64,000 nucleotides of DNA, taken from the NCBI RefSeq assembly GCF_003149245.1, contig NZ_QGDL01000002.1, positions 310,001 to 374,000 of the forward strand. The letters are read 5' to 3'. Numbering within the stretch: position 1 is the first letter of the stretch; each line of letters opens with the position of its first letter. The notes beneath the pieces were generated by a model that saw only the letters and a list, made by a program, of their open reading frames with translations, was not told the origin of the DNA and ran no database searches. The translations under genes were made by a program, and so were the position numbers. Below are positions 53,501-63,338 of the stretch, piece by piece. Origin of the DNA: Faecalicatena orotica. GTDB taxonomy: Bacteria > Bacillota > Clostridia > Lachnospirales > Lachnospiraceae.

Positions 53501-54173
53501 TCAGTTTCAAACACCTATATATGGGCTTGTCTTCGATATGGACGGGCTCATTTTCAATTCCGAGAGAGTCGTCCAGCGCTCCTGGGATTATGCGGGTGAA
53601 GTGCTGGGGTATGAAAGGTTCGGAGAACATATTTATAATACGATCGGGTTCAATGTGAAGCGGAGGGAAGCGTATTTCCGGGAGCATGTATGCCCGGACT
53701 TCCCGATGGACAGATTTTCTGTCCTGACACGTGAAAAGTACCACCAGATCGTGGACGAGGAAGGGCTGGAGGTAAAACCGGGAGCAGAAGAGCTTTTGAG
53801 ATTTGCAAAGGAAGAGGGGTATAAGGCCGCTCTTGCAACTTCTTCCAGAAGGGCCCATGCCTCAAGCCTGATGGCAGAACACGGCCTTTTAAAGTATTTT
53901 GACGGTGCGGTTTACGGGGATATGGTTTCAGCCGGCAAACCAGACCCTGAAATTTACCAGAAGGCATGCGCCGGAATCGGTGTTGCCCCGGAGCATGCAC
54001 TGGCACTGGAGGATGCCCCGTCGGGGATCCGTTCTGCCGTGGCTGCGGGAATGAGGGCTGTCATCATACCGGATCTGGTAGAGCCGGATCAGGAGATTCT
54101 GAACATGGCATGGCACAGGTATGATACGCTTTTGGATGTTCTTTCGCTGTTAAAGGAAGGAGAGACATGTTAA
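53493..54173 (+). CDS. HAD-superfamily phosphatase (beta-phosphoglucomutase-like)
   Basis: 226 residues. HAD motifs: FDMDGLIFNSE near residue 12, ATSSRR near 110, GKPDPEIYQKA near 145, EDAPSGIRSAVAAG near 168. The probable TTG start has AGAGGGA upstream; an ATG at 53466 would also be in frame. Acts on a sugar or nucleotide monophosphate. Overlaps the exonuclease start by seven bases. Confidence 0.88.
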   Translation: MSNQFQTPIYGLVFDMDGLIFNSERVVQRSWDYAGEVLGYERFGEHIYNTIGFNVKRREAYFREHVCPDFPMDRFSVLTREKYHQIVDEEGLEVKPGAEELLRFAKEEGYKAALATSSRRAHASSLMAEHGLLKYFDGAVYGDMVSAGKPDPEIYQKACAGIGVAPEHALALEDAPSGIRSAVAAGMRAVIIPDLVEPDQEILNMAWHRYDTLLDVLSLLKEGETC

Positions 54174-54871
54174 GGTCATATATCGCATTTGATTTGGAGA
54201 CAACAGGGCTTCGCCCTGACCAGAATGAGATTATAGAGATCGGGGCGCTGAAAGTCCGGGACGGCAGGGTACAGGACCGTTTCATGGAGTTTGCATGCCC
54301 GAAGGAGGAGATATCACCCGTGATCACGAATCTGACGGGGATTACGAATGACATGGTATCCGGCGCAAGATGCAGCAAGGATGTGGTCCGGGATTTCCTC
54401 GATTTTTGTGAGGAGGATATCCTGATTGGGCATAACGTGATCTTTGATTATAGTTTCGTGAAGGTCTGCGCGCTTTCCCAAGGGCTTACTTTTGAAAGAG
54501 AAGGAATCGACACACTGAAAATTGCCCGCAAGGTGCATAAGGACATGGAGTCCAAAAGCCTTGGAAGCCTGTGTAACTATTACCATATCGACAATCAGGC
54601 TGCGCACCGGGCATATCATGACGCGCTGGCTACGGCGAAGCTTTACCAGACGCTGGCACACTATTTCGAGGAGAAGGAGCCTAAGCTGTTTCAGCCGGTA
54701 ACCCTGAATTATAAACAGAAAAAGGAGACGGCTGCTACACCCAAGCAGATCGGATTCCTGAAACGCCTTATCCGCAACAATGGCGTGACTCTGGAATGGG
54801 ATCCGGAGACGATTACAAAAAGTGAGGCATCCAGAATCATTGATGATATTTTAAATGGCGGGCGGAAATAA
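54167..54871 (+). CDS. DEDDh 3'-5' exonuclease (DnaQ-like)
   Basis: 234 residues. ExoI FDLETTGL near 5, ExoII GHNVIFDYSFV near 88, ExoIII H-x4-D in HRAYHDALATAKLY near 146. The C-terminal SAP/arm-like segment PKQIGFLKRLIRNNGV follows. Acts in DNA repair or as a polymerase proofreading-type nuclease. GGAAGGAG upstream. Confidence 0.9.
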   Translation: MLRSYIAFDLETTGLRPDQNEIIEIGALKVRDGRVQDRFMEFACPKEEISPVITNLTGITNDMVSGARCSKDVVRDFLDFCEEDILIGHNVIFDYSFVKVCALSQGLTFEREGIDTLKIARKVHKDMESKSLGSLCNYYHIDNQAAHRAYHDALATAKLYQTLAHYFEEKEPKLFQPVTLNYKQKKETAATPKQIGFLKRLIRNNGVTLEWDPETITKSEASRIIDDILNGGRK

Positions 54872-54874
54872 GAG

Positions 54875-54919
54875 TTCAGAAACAGGTTCATGGAAATTGA
54901 ACATGTTTCTGAATTTTTT
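54875..54919 (+). terminator. Intrinsic terminator
   Basis: TTCAGAAACAGGTTCA pairs with TGAACATGTTTCTGAA, then TTTTTT. Confidence 0.92.
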
Positions 54920-54999
54920 ATTATATCCTGATTTACTGAATTTTCTTATAATGAACTCAACAGATACAACATAGGTTTTATCAAAAGGAGGAAGAAACT

Positions 55000-56343
55000 A
55001 TGAAAAAGAAAAGATTGATTGCAGTTCTGTTGACAGCAGCAATGGCAGCGGGCCTTGTTGCAGGATGCGGCAGTAAAGGCGGGGAGGAAAAAGCCAAAAC
55101 AGATGATAAGGGCGGCGGAAGCGGAAAGGTGTATTATCTGAACTTCAAGCCGGAGCAGGCAGACCAGTGGGTTGACCTCGCGAAGCAATATACAGATGAA
55201 ACCGGGGTACAGGTAGACGTACAGACAGCAGCTTCTGGAACATACGAGTCACAGCTGAAATCTGAAATGGCCAAGGACGAAGCTCCTACGTTATTCCAGG
55301 TAAACGGTCCGGTAGGTCTGGCAACATGGAAAGACTACTGCTATGATCTTGCAGACAGTGATGTTTATAAAGATGTACAGAGCGATGATTATGTATTGAA
55401 GGAAGGCGATGAAGTTAAAGGAATCGCATATGTAATCGAGACTTACGGCATCATCTACAACAAAGCGCTGCTGAATAAATATTTTGAACTGCCAGATGCA
55501 GAAGTGAAATCGATTGATGACCTCAACAGCTTTGATGCTCTTAAGAAGGTTGCAGACGGCATTCAGGCACATAAGGATGATCTGGGCGTAGAAGGCGCGT
55601 TTACATCAGCAGGAATGGACTCTTCCTCTGACTGGAGATTCAAGACTCATCTGGCTAACCTGCCGATTTATTACGAATATAAGGATGAGGGAATCACATC
55701 TACAGATGCAATTAAAGGAACATATCTGGACAACTACAAAAATATCTGGGATCTCTATATCACAGATTCAACATGTGAACCAAACCTGATCTCTTCTAAG
55801 ACAGGTGATGATGCGGCATCTGAGTTTGCACTCGGTGAGGCTGTATTCTATCAGAACGGTACATGGGCTTATAATGATATTAAAGACAATGAAGTAGCAG
55901 ACGAAGACCTTGGAATGCTTCCAATCTACATCGGTGCAAAGGGCGAGGAAGATCAGGGACTCTGCACAGGTTCTGAAAACTACTGGTGTGTGAATAAGAA
56001 TGCATCCGAAGAAGATATTCAGGCAACTCTGGACTTTATGAAATGGGTAGTTGAGAGCGATGCAGGACGCGAAGCTCTGTCAACTGAGATGGGATTCGTA
56101 ACACCGTTTACTACTTTTGATGATTACCTTCCATCCAATCCGCTTGTAGAAGCAAACGACGAGTACACAAAAGCAGGCAAAACACCTGTAAGCTGGAATT
56201 TCACAACAATGCCTTCCGAAAACTGGAAGAATAATGTGGGAAGCGCTCTTCTGGAATACGCACAGGGAACCGGAGAATGGGATGCAGTGAAGACAGCATT
56301 CGTTGACGGCTGGGCTGAAGAATACAAGGCAGCAAACGAGTAG
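55000..56343 (+). CDS. Carbohydrate ABC transporter substrate-binding lipoprotein
   Basis: 447 residues. Lipobox LVAGC near residue 22. Family 1 solute-binding fold: VYYLNFKPEQADQWVDLAKQ, VQTAASGTYESQLKSEMAKD, FYQNGTWAYNDI near 285. Partner of the two permeases downstream. AGGAGG upstream. An attenuator hairpin follows it. Ligand unknown. Confidence 0.92.
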   Translation: MKKKRLIAVLLTAAMAAGLVAGCGSKGGEEKAKTDDKGGGSGKVYYLNFKPEQADQWVDLAKQYTDETGVQVDVQTAASGTYESQLKSEMAKDEAPTLFQVNGPVGLATWKDYCYDLADSDVYKDVQSDDYVLKEGDEVKGIAYVIETYGIIYNKALLNKYFELPDAEVKSIDDLNSFDALKKVADGIQAHKDDLGVEGAFTSAGMDSSSDWRFKTHLANLPIYYEYKDEGITSTDAIKGTYLDNYKNIWDLYITDSTCEPNLISSKTGDDAASEFALGEAVFYQNGTWAYNDIKDNEVADEDLGMLPIYIGAKGEEDQGLCTGSENYWCVNKNASEEDIQATLDFMKWVVESDAGREALSTEMGFVTPFTTFDDYLPSNPLVEANDEYTKAGKTPVSWNFTTMPSENWKNNVGSALLEYAQGTGEWDAVKTAFVDGWAEEYKAANE

Positions 56344-56365
56344 ACCTGAAGAAATGGCATAGTAA

Positions 56366-56398
56366 AAAAGCTCCGGCAGTTCTGGCGGAGCTTTTTAT
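56366..56398 (+). terminator. Attenuating hairpin between binding protein and permeases
   Basis: AAAGCTCCG pairs with CGGAGCTTTTT; the T run ends just before the permease ribosome site. Leaky termination would give more binding protein than permease. Confidence 0.82.
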
Positions 56399-56417
56399 CT
56401 AAGTGAGGAGTGAGAAG

Positions 56418-57260
56418 ATGGAAAAAGCGATAAAGAAATATTTTCCGGTGTTTGTACTTCCTACACTGATTGCATTTACAATTGGATTCATAGCCCCGTT
56501 TTTGCTGGGAATCTATTTATCCTTTTGTAAGTTTACAACGGTGACGGACGGAACATTTGTCGGTTTGAAGAACTATGTTAAGATACTGGATGACCCGACC
56601 TTTCTGCATTCGATGTGGTATACGGCGCTGTTCACGGTTGCATCCGTGCTGCTTATAAACGTGCTTGCTTTTGCGGTGGCGCTTCTTCTGACAAAAGGAA
56701 TTAAGGGGACGAATATCTTCCGTACAGTCTTCTTTATGCCGAACCTGATCGGTGGTATCGTGCTCGGGTATATCTGGCAGCTGCTGCTGAACGGTATTCT
56801 GGCAAAGTTTGAGCGGACACTGACATATTCATCCGTCTACGGGTTCTGGGGGCTGGTAATCCTGATGTGCTGGCAGCAGGTCGGATACATGATGATTATT
56901 TACATTTCTGGTATCCAGAACATACCGGGGGAACTGATCGAGGCGGCCAAGATTGACGGCGCAAGCCCACGGCAGATTTTAAAGAGCGTTACAATTCCTA
57001 TGGTTATGCCGTCGATAACGATCTGTACATTCCTGACGCTGACAAACGGATTCAAGCTCTTTGACCAGAACCTGGCACTGACGAACGGTGCTCCGTCCAA
57101 GATGTCTGAACTGCTCGCCCTGAATATCTATAATACATTTTATGGAAGGACCGGGTATGAAGGCGTCGGACAGGCGAAAGCCGTTGTATTCTTCATCATT
57201 GTAGGCGTCATTGCAGTCTTACAGAATAAACTGACGAGGTCGAAGGAGGTGCAGCAGTAA
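56418..57260 (+). CDS. Sugar ABC transporter permease (MalF/UgpA type)
   Basis: 280 residues, six helices, first at about 12-35 (VFVLPTLIAFTIGFIAPFLL). EAA loop EAAKIDGASPRQILKSVTIP near 175. Start at 56418 with GAGGAG. TAA overlaps the next ATG by one base. Confidence 0.92.
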   Translation: MEKAIKKYFPVFVLPTLIAFTIGFIAPFLLGIYLSFCKFTTVTDGTFVGLKNYVKILDDPTFLHSMWYTALFTVASVLLINVLAFAVALLLTKGIKGTNIFRTVFFMPNLIGGIVLGYIWQLLLNGILAKFERTLTYSSVYGFWGLVILMCWQQVGYMMIIYISGIQNIPGELIEAAKIDGASPRQILKSVTIPMVMPSITICTFLTLTNGFKLFDQNLALTNGAPSKMSELLALNIYNTFYGRTGYEGVGQAKAVVFFIIVGVIAVLQNKLTRSKEVQQ

Positions 57261-58099
57261 TGAATCCAAGAAAAACGAAACACGGATGGCTCTTGACCCT
57301 GATATTTACAATCATCAGCCTGCTGTACTTATATCCGATCGCGCTGGTTATTCTCAATTCTTTTAAGAAGAAGGCATATATCAGTAAATTCCCGTTTAAG
57401 ATCCCGACGGACAATATGTTTGTAGGTCTGGAGAACTATGTACGCGGTATCGAAAAAACTGGTCTGCTCGAGGCATTCGGCTGGAGTTTGTTTATCACAA
57501 TCGGATCGGTAGCTGTGATTATACTTTGCTGCTCAATGTGTGCATGGTATATCAGCAGAGTGCATACGAAGTTTACCAAGATCTTGTATCTGATGTGTCT
57601 GTTTGCGATGATCGTGCCGTTCCAGATGGAGATGTATACACTGTCCAAGATTGCAAACATGCTCAAACTGGGAAATCCCTGGGGGATTATTATTATCTAT
57701 CTGGGATTCGGGGCGGGACTATCGGTTTTTATGTTTACCGGGTTCATGAAATCCATCCCGCTGGAGATCGAGGAAGCGGCAATGATGGACGGATGTACGC
57801 CGATCCAGACATTTTTCAGGATCGTTATGCCTGTCACGAAACCGACTTGTGTTACAGTCACCATCCTGCAGGCCATGTGGATCTGGAATGACTACCTTCT
57901 CCCGTCACTTGTACTGGATACAAGGAAGTATAAGACAATTCCGATCGCGGTGCAGTACTTAAAAGGCGGGTACGGCTCTGTAGATATGGGGGCAATGATG
58001 GGAACACTCGTACTGGCGATCGTGCCGATTATCATTTTCTATCTTGCCTGCCAGAAATACATCATCGAAGGCGTTGTCGCAGGGGCAGTGAAGGGCTAA
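57260..58099 (+). CDS. Sugar ABC transporter permease (MalG type)
   Basis: 279 residues, six helices. EAA loop EEAAMMDGCTPIQTFFRIVM near 172. Translationally coupled to the upstream permease (TAATG). No ATPase gene in the cluster; a shared ATPase is expected. Confidence 0.92.
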   Translation: MNPRKTKHGWLLTLIFTIISLLYLYPIALVILNSFKKKAYISKFPFKIPTDNMFVGLENYVRGIEKTGLLEAFGWSLFITIGSVAVIILCCSMCAWYISRVHTKFTKILYLMCLFAMIVPFQMEMYTLSKIANMLKLGNPWGIIIIYLGFGAGLSVFMFTGFMKSIPLEIEEAAMMDGCTPIQTFFRIVMPVTKPTCVTVTILQAMWIWNDYLLPSLVLDTRKYKTIPIAVQYLKGGYGSVDMGAMMGTLVLAIVPIIIFYLACQKYIIEGVVAGAVKG

Positions 58100-58155
58100 T
58101 AAGCTTGTAATCCTGAGTTATATGATTTACAATAAAAGGGACTCGTTAATATGGA

Positions 58156-58204
58156 AGCAGCAGTATTCTTCTGTCAGGTGTGGCAGAGGAATACTGCTGT
58201 TTTC
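58156..58204 (+). terminator. Terminator before yesN
   Basis: AGCAGTATTC pairs with GAATACTGCT, followed by GTTTTCGG. Lies 24 bases before the response-regulator start, so the two-component genes may be reached by read-through or an unseen promoter. Confidence 0.75.
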
Positions 58205-58227
58205 GGACATGTAAAAGGGAATGGGAA

Positions 58228-59763
58228 ATGATTACGATATTGATTGTAGACGATGAGAAACTGGAGAGAAACGGAATCAAATTTCTTTTGAAACGGGAGG
58301 AAGAAGAACTGGAGATCCTGGAGGCGGAAAATGGGAAGGCGGCCCTTGGGATTTTGAGCGCAGGGCCGGTTGATATTTTGTTTTCCGATATCAAGATGCC
58401 TTATATGAACGGACTGGAGCTGACGAAGAAGGCGAGGGAGATGTATCCCGATATGGAGATCGTGATCTTCAGCGGCTATAACGATTTTACATATGCAAGA
58501 GATGCACTGCGGTACGGTGTTGTGGATTACGTCCTTAAGCCGGTAGACCCCGCGGAGTTTCATAAAACATTTACAAGGATTACAGAGAAGCTTAAGGCAC
58601 GGTTCGAACAGGAGAAAAAGCGGACTGTGGAAGAAAGTTATCTGAAGAAGTATTTTCTGCTGAATTATCTCTATACGGGAAATGAGGAGGAAGAACGGAA
58701 ACTGGATGAAATAGCGGGCGGGGAGCTCGATGGATATGTGAGGATGATTCTTGCGGCGAGTTCCGATAATTTTTTCGAGACAGAGGAGGAGCATTTCGTT
58801 TCAAGCCTGAAAGAGCAGACCGGCAGGGCCTTTTTTTACCTGAACCTGAATTCGAATGAGTCCCTCTTTTTGTTCAGGGAGAAGTACGCGGATTATGAAA
58901 TGCTTGCGAACCAGATGTACCAGTTCTTCCGCCAGCGTTACGATACGGAGTGCTATTTTGTGATCAGTGAAGAGACAGGGGATACCTCGAAGCTGCCCGG
59001 ACAGTTCCAGCGGATGGAAGAACTTTTGGAGGAGCAGTTCTACCAGCCGAAGCAGCATGTGTTCACTGTGGGGCAGGAGCAGGAAGATGTTAGTACGGCG
59101 GCCGTGAAGGATGCAGAAATCCTCGGGAGCATTTCAGAGGATATCAAATATAAAGATATGACGCACCTGCGGCAGGATTTTCACAGGCTCGAACAGAAGT
59201 ACCGCACGGAGAAGCAGTTTTCAGAGATGTATGTAAAATTTGTCTTTTCAAGCATTGTGAAAGAAATCTTTCAGGCCATGTCTTCTGATGCAGAAAAGGA
59301 ACTGTCCAAAACCGTGGACAGGCTGTACCGCTGCAAGACAATCCGTGAGGTGCTGGATATTACCGAGAAGTCGATCCGGGAACTGGAGGCTTACCAGCAG
59401 GAGACGAATGAAGGATTCAGGAGAGAAATCACGCAGGTGAAAAGTTATATTTACCATAACTATGATAAAAACCTGAGTGTGGAGATGCTGGCCGAACAGG
59501 TTTACCTGTCCGCCGGTTATTTAAGTGCAGTTTTCAAAGAAGAGACCGGGATGAACCTGAACCGTTTTATAAGGGACGTGAGGATGAACAAAGCAAAGGA
59601 AATGCTGCAGGATACAAACATGAAGATTACGCAGATTGCAAAGTCGGTGGGATTTTCAAATACGTCTTATTTCTGCAGGAGTTTCCGGGAGTTCTTCGGG
59701 ACTTCGCCGGAATCCTGCAGGCGGGGAGATGCGAATGAACAGGAAAATACTTCAGAAGTATAA
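58228..59763 (+). CDS. YesN-like response regulator, AraC type
   Basis: 511 residues. Receiver domain 1-120 (MITILIVDDEKLERNG; phospho-Asp in ILFSDIKMPYMNG near 55; Lys in YVLKPVDP near 105). Middle region without recognised motif. C-terminal AraC HTH pair (VEMLAEQVYLSAGYLSAVFK; ITQIAKSVGFSNTSYFCRSF). Expected to control nearby sugar transport genes on signal from the kinase that follows and overlaps by 29 bases. Confidence 0.92.
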   Translation: MITILIVDDEKLERNGIKFLLKREEEELEILEAENGKAALGILSAGPVDILFSDIKMPYMNGLELTKKAREMYPDMEIVIFSGYNDFTYARDALRYGVVDYVLKPVDPAEFHKTFTRITEKLKARFEQEKKRTVEESYLKKYFLLNYLYTGNEEEERKLDEIAGGELDGYVRMILAASSDNFFETEEEHFVSSLKEQTGRAFFYLNLNSNESLFLFREKYADYEMLANQMYQFFRQRYDTECYFVISEETGDTSKLPGQFQRMEELLEEQFYQPKQHVFTVGQEQEDVSTAAVKDAEILGSISEDIKYKDMTHLRQDFHRLEQKYRTEKQFSEMYVKFVFSSIVKEIFQAMSSDAEKELSKTVDRLYRCKTIREVLDITEKSIRELEAYQQETNEGFRREITQVKSYIYHNYDKNLSVEMLAEQVYLSAGYLSAVFKEETGMNLNRFIRDVRMNKAKEMLQDTNMKITQIAKSVGFSNTSYFCRSFREFFGTSPESCRRGDANEQENTSEV

Positions 59764-61456
59764 AGATTTAAAATACCGCTACAAGATTGCGCTGCTTACG
59801 ATCGCGGCGGGGATTCTGCCGGTTATTATCATTGTTGCCTACATGCAGACGGGTATGATCAGGCAGTTGAAGGAGCGGGAGACTGACAGTATGGATAAGT
59901 CAGTGAACCAGGCCGTGGAGAGTATCGAGAACCAGGTGCAGATCTATGAGAACCTGATTGATTATCTGTCGTATTCCCAGGATCTGCGCAATGTCCTGAG
60001 CCAGAAGGAGAGCCGGGACTATGAAACCTATATCCGCTATACGGATGTCGTTGACCCCCTCCTTGAGATGCCGCTTGTCTACCATCAGGAAATCAAGGGG
60101 ATCACAATATATTCCGACAATATCGAGGTGGCGCACGGGACTACCCTGATTCCGATGTCTGAGATCCGTGATCAGGAATGGTATTCACGGCTGACAGGAC
60201 GCAGCCTTCTGGAATGGTTTGTGAAGAGGGGGGCCGACCGTGAGATCGTGGCCGCGAGGAAGTTCTACGGGAATGAAGATATCTCGGCGGTCCTTGAGAT
60301 GCGTCTGGACTATGCGAAAGTACTGGAGCCCTTCAGCAACCTGCTGAAGGACAATACGGGGGGACTTGTGTTTGACGCCGAGGGGAATGTCGTCTATTCC
60401 AGTTATTCGATGGAACCGGACTACCGGCCAGAGAAGGCGGAGTCTTTGGAATACCTCCGTGAGAATTACGTCTGTTCCGAGCAGAAGATGTCCAATACAG
60501 ACTGGACGTTCTGCATATACCGCCCGGAAAAAATCATTACGAAATCCACATATCTTCTGGTTATGCGCAACATTCCCATTATCGGAATCTGCATTATCCT
60601 GCTTGCGGCGCTTAGTTATTTCTTTTCCAAAAGGCTTGTGTCCTGTCTGGAACGCCTGACAGAAAATATGAACCAGGTGCATCTGGGATTCCGCAAGGTA
60701 ACTGTGCACAGTGACTCTAAGGATGAAGTCGGGACGCTGATCCGTTCTTTCAGCCGCATGATGGATGAGCTTGATAAGCTGATTTCAGAGGTATACGAGG
60801 CAAAGATCGAACTCCAGCATACAGAGATGCGTGCGCTTCAGGCGCAGATTAATCCCCACTTCCTGTATAACTCGCTGTCTATCATCAACTGGAAGGCAAT
60901 CGAGGCAGGTGAGGATGACATCAGCAGGGTTACATTAGACCTGTCCACCTATTACCGGACAAGTCTGAACCGTGGGGAAACGATGACTACGGTTGAGAGT
61001 GAAGTGAACAATATCCGTGCCTATCTTCGGATCCAGCTGATCATGCATGACAACAGCTTCCGGGTAATTGAGGACGTGGATGAGGCGGTATTTGGCTGTG
61101 AGATTCCGAAACTGATTCTCCAGCCGCTTGTCGAAAATGCGATCGACCACGGTCTGGACCCTTCGGAAAAGGATGACAGGCAGCTGTGGATTATCGTGAA
61201 GGAAGAACAGGACATGCTGTCGTTTATTGTCAGAGATAACGGAAACGGGATGCCAAAGGATCAGGCAGAACAGATTTTGGGATATCAGTCTCCCGGATAC
61301 GGCGTACATAATGTATATGACAGGATTAAACTGCTTTATAAAGAGAAGGGCAGTGTGACGATTGAAAGCAGAGAAGGGGAAGGGACCAGCGTGGAGATCT
61401 GTATTCCAAAACAGATAGACGAACCACAGGAAAGGAGCGGGATTGAGACGGCATGA
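59735..61456 (+). CDS. YesM-like sensor histidine kinase
   Basis: 573 residues from ATG 59735 (GGGGAG six bases upstream). Membrane helix near 17-38, extracellular dCache-like domain to about 270, second helix near 280-300, HAMP, then His_kinase with ALQAQINPHFLYNSL (phospho-His) near 370 and HATPase QPLVENAIDHGL, DNGNGM. Senses an extracellular signal, possibly through the lipoprotein at 61453. Confidence 0.92.
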   Translation: MNRKILQKYKDLKYRYKIALLTIAAGILPVIIIVAYMQTGMIRQLKERETDSMDKSVNQAVESIENQVQIYENLIDYLSYSQDLRNVLSQKESRDYETYIRYTDVVDPLLEMPLVYHQEIKGITIYSDNIEVAHGTTLIPMSEIRDQEWYSRLTGRSLLEWFVKRGADREIVAARKFYGNEDISAVLEMRLDYAKVLEPFSNLLKDNTGGLVFDAEGNVVYSSYSMEPDYRPEKAESLEYLRENYVCSEQKMSNTDWTFCIYRPEKIITKSTYLLVMRNIPIIGICIILLAALSYFFSKRLVSCLERLTENMNQVHLGFRKVTVHSDSKDEVGTLIRSFSRMMDELDKLISEVYEAKIELQHTEMRALQAQINPHFLYNSLSIINWKAIEAGEDDISRVTLDLSTYYRTSLNRGETMTTVESEVNNIRAYLRIQLIMHDNSFRVIEDVDEAVFGCEIPKLILQPLVENAIDHGLDPSEKDDRQLWIIVKEEQDMLSFIVRDNGNGMPKDQAEQILGYQSPGYGVHNVYDRIKLLYKEKGSVTIESREGEGTSVEICIPKQIDEPQERSGIETA

Positions 61457-63171
61457 GGAAAAAAAGGTGTAAGAAGCGCTTGAGGAAATCCCTGCTGACC
61501 AAGTGTTTTATTTCTGCGGGGCTGGCTGCGCTTTTGCTGGGCAGCTGTGGAAAATCGGAGGGACAGGAACGTACAGCTTCAAAGGCTGATGTTCCGGCCG
61601 CATCAAGGACAGAACAGGAAAAAAAGGATTCCGTCCAGATGGTGGAGGCTATCCACACACCGTATGGCAAATATCCCGAAACGGTTACTTATACACTGGG
61701 GAAAATATCAGGGGCGAATCACGCTAATCTTCCCGTCGGGGCGACCTATGAGGACAATGCATATACCCAGTATTTAAAAGAGATGCTGAATATCCAGAAT
61801 AAGGATGTTTTTGAACTGGAGGATGGTTCTACATATGAACAGGCGGTGGAGATGGCTATCGAGGACAACGATATTCCTGATGTGCTGGTCATTAAAGGGC
61901 GTGACACCCTGAAACGTCTGGCAGACAGGGGGATGATCGAGGATTTATCCCAGGTATACGAGGAATGCACAACAGACCGTATTAAGGAAATGTATGAAAG
62001 CTACGGGGACGGACTTCTTGGTTCGGCAACATTTGACGGGAAGCTGTATGCATTTCCGGATACGGTAATTGACCACGGTACGATGCTGCTCTGGATGCGC
62101 GCCGACTGGATCGAGGAGCTCGGCCTTCCGGAACCAGAGACAATGGAAGATGCGATGGAGATTGCCCGGCGTTTTGTGGAAGAGGACATGGCAGGGGACA
62201 ACAGTACTGTGGGGCTGGCCTGCAGCACGGAGCTGATCTCAGGGAGCAGTTCGACTTACGGGGCGGACCCGATTTTCACAGAGTTCGGTGCAGTCCCGGG
62301 CAAATGGACACTGGATGATACGGGAAATGTCGTCTATGGTTCTGTGATGGAAGAGACAAAAGCGGCCCTTGGCTATATGCACGAATTGTATACAGAGAAG
62401 ATACTTGACCCGCGGTTCCTCCTGCGCAGTACGGAGAATCTGGACCAGATGGTAGCGGAAGGAAAGTGCGGCGCCCTGTTCGGTTACTGGTGGGCGCCAA
62501 ACAATCCGCTGAGCACGACAAGCAAAGGGAACAGAGCAGCAGTCTGGAAACCCTATCTCTTAAGTGGGCAGAAAAAAGCTGTACTGGAGTCTTATAACGA
62601 CTGGCAGTATGTGGTTGTGAGGAAGGGCTATGAACATCCGGAGGTAGTAGGGAAGTATGTGAGTGTCCTCTTTGACTATACGAGGTATGAGGATCTCAAT
62701 GCCCACGATATTAATGATTATTTCTCCATGAATGTAGACCCTACTGCCCGGCCCATGAATATCAATGTGGATTACTGGGACAGCCTTTACCGGACAACTG
62801 CGAATATCAAACAGGTGATGGATGGGGAGATGCGCGTTCAGGAACTAAACGGGATGGAGAGAGCTTATTATGAGACAAGTAAATCCTATATGAACGGGAC
62901 GCTGACGACTGTAAATGCATGGGCGGCCTATGCATCCCGGATTCAGGCGGTCAGCCTGCTGTCCGAATCCGGAAGGGGGACGCTGCCGCTGCCGATGGGG
63001 GATGCAGACGGGGAGATTCCGCATCATTTGAAAAGGCTGGAAACCGAAACATTCCTGCAGATTATCTGCGGTGAGAAGCCGCTTAATTATTTTGATGAAT
63101 TTGTGCAGAAGTGGTATGAAGAGGGAGGCGCGGAACTGACCGCTACTGTTCACACCGTGCCGTGTACCTAG
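61453..63171 (+). CDS. Extracellular solute-binding lipoprotein, orphan
   Basis: 572 residues. Lipobox LGSC near residue 31, basic start MRKKRCKKRLRKS. Solute-binding fold of the LipO/LplA type with PDVLVIKGRDTLKRLADRGM near 140 and FGYWWAPNNPLSTTSK near 340. ATGA overlap with the kinase stop. No permease follows, so it may feed the transporter at 56418-58099 or act as ligand-binding accessory of YesM (inference). Confidence 0.9.
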   Translation: MRKKRCKKRLRKSLLTKCFISAGLAALLLGSCGKSEGQERTASKADVPAASRTEQEKKDSVQMVEAIHTPYGKYPETVTYTLGKISGANHANLPVGATYEDNAYTQYLKEMLNIQNKDVFELEDGSTYEQAVEMAIEDNDIPDVLVIKGRDTLKRLADRGMIEDLSQVYEECTTDRIKEMYESYGDGLLGSATFDGKLYAFPDTVIDHGTMLLWMRADWIEELGLPEPETMEDAMEIARRFVEEDMAGDNSTVGLACSTELISGSSSTYGADPIFTEFGAVPGKWTLDDTGNVVYGSVMEETKAALGYMHELYTEKILDPRFLLRSTENLDQMVAEGKCGALFGYWWAPNNPLSTTSKGNRAAVWKPYLLSGQKKAVLESYNDWQYVVVRKGYEHPEVVGKYVSVLFDYTRYEDLNAHDINDYFSMNVDPTARPMNINVDYWDSLYRTTANIKQVMDGEMRVQELNGMERAYYETSKSYMNGTLTTVNAWAAYASRIQAVSLLSESGRGTLPLPMGDADGEIPHHLKRLETETFLQIICGEKPLNYFDEFVQKWYEEGGAELTATVHTVPCT

Positions 63172-63263
63172 CTGCACGGCATCGGGAACGATAAAGTGAT
63201 TGATTCGTACTTACAGAAGAGCAGTGATGTTATATTTGAAAATAAGAATTATTCCTGTTTTTG

Positions 63264-63292
63264 TTGACCTTATGATTTTCCGGGTTTATAAT
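63264..63292 (+). promoter_or_regulatory. Promoter of the rubredoxin-glutamate synthase-like gene
   Basis: TTGACC (63264-63269), 17-base spacer, TATAAT (63287-63292). Confidence 0.85.
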
Positions 63293-63338
63293 GAAATCAA
63301 TATGATGCAGATTACATTTGGTAAAAGGAGGATACGGC

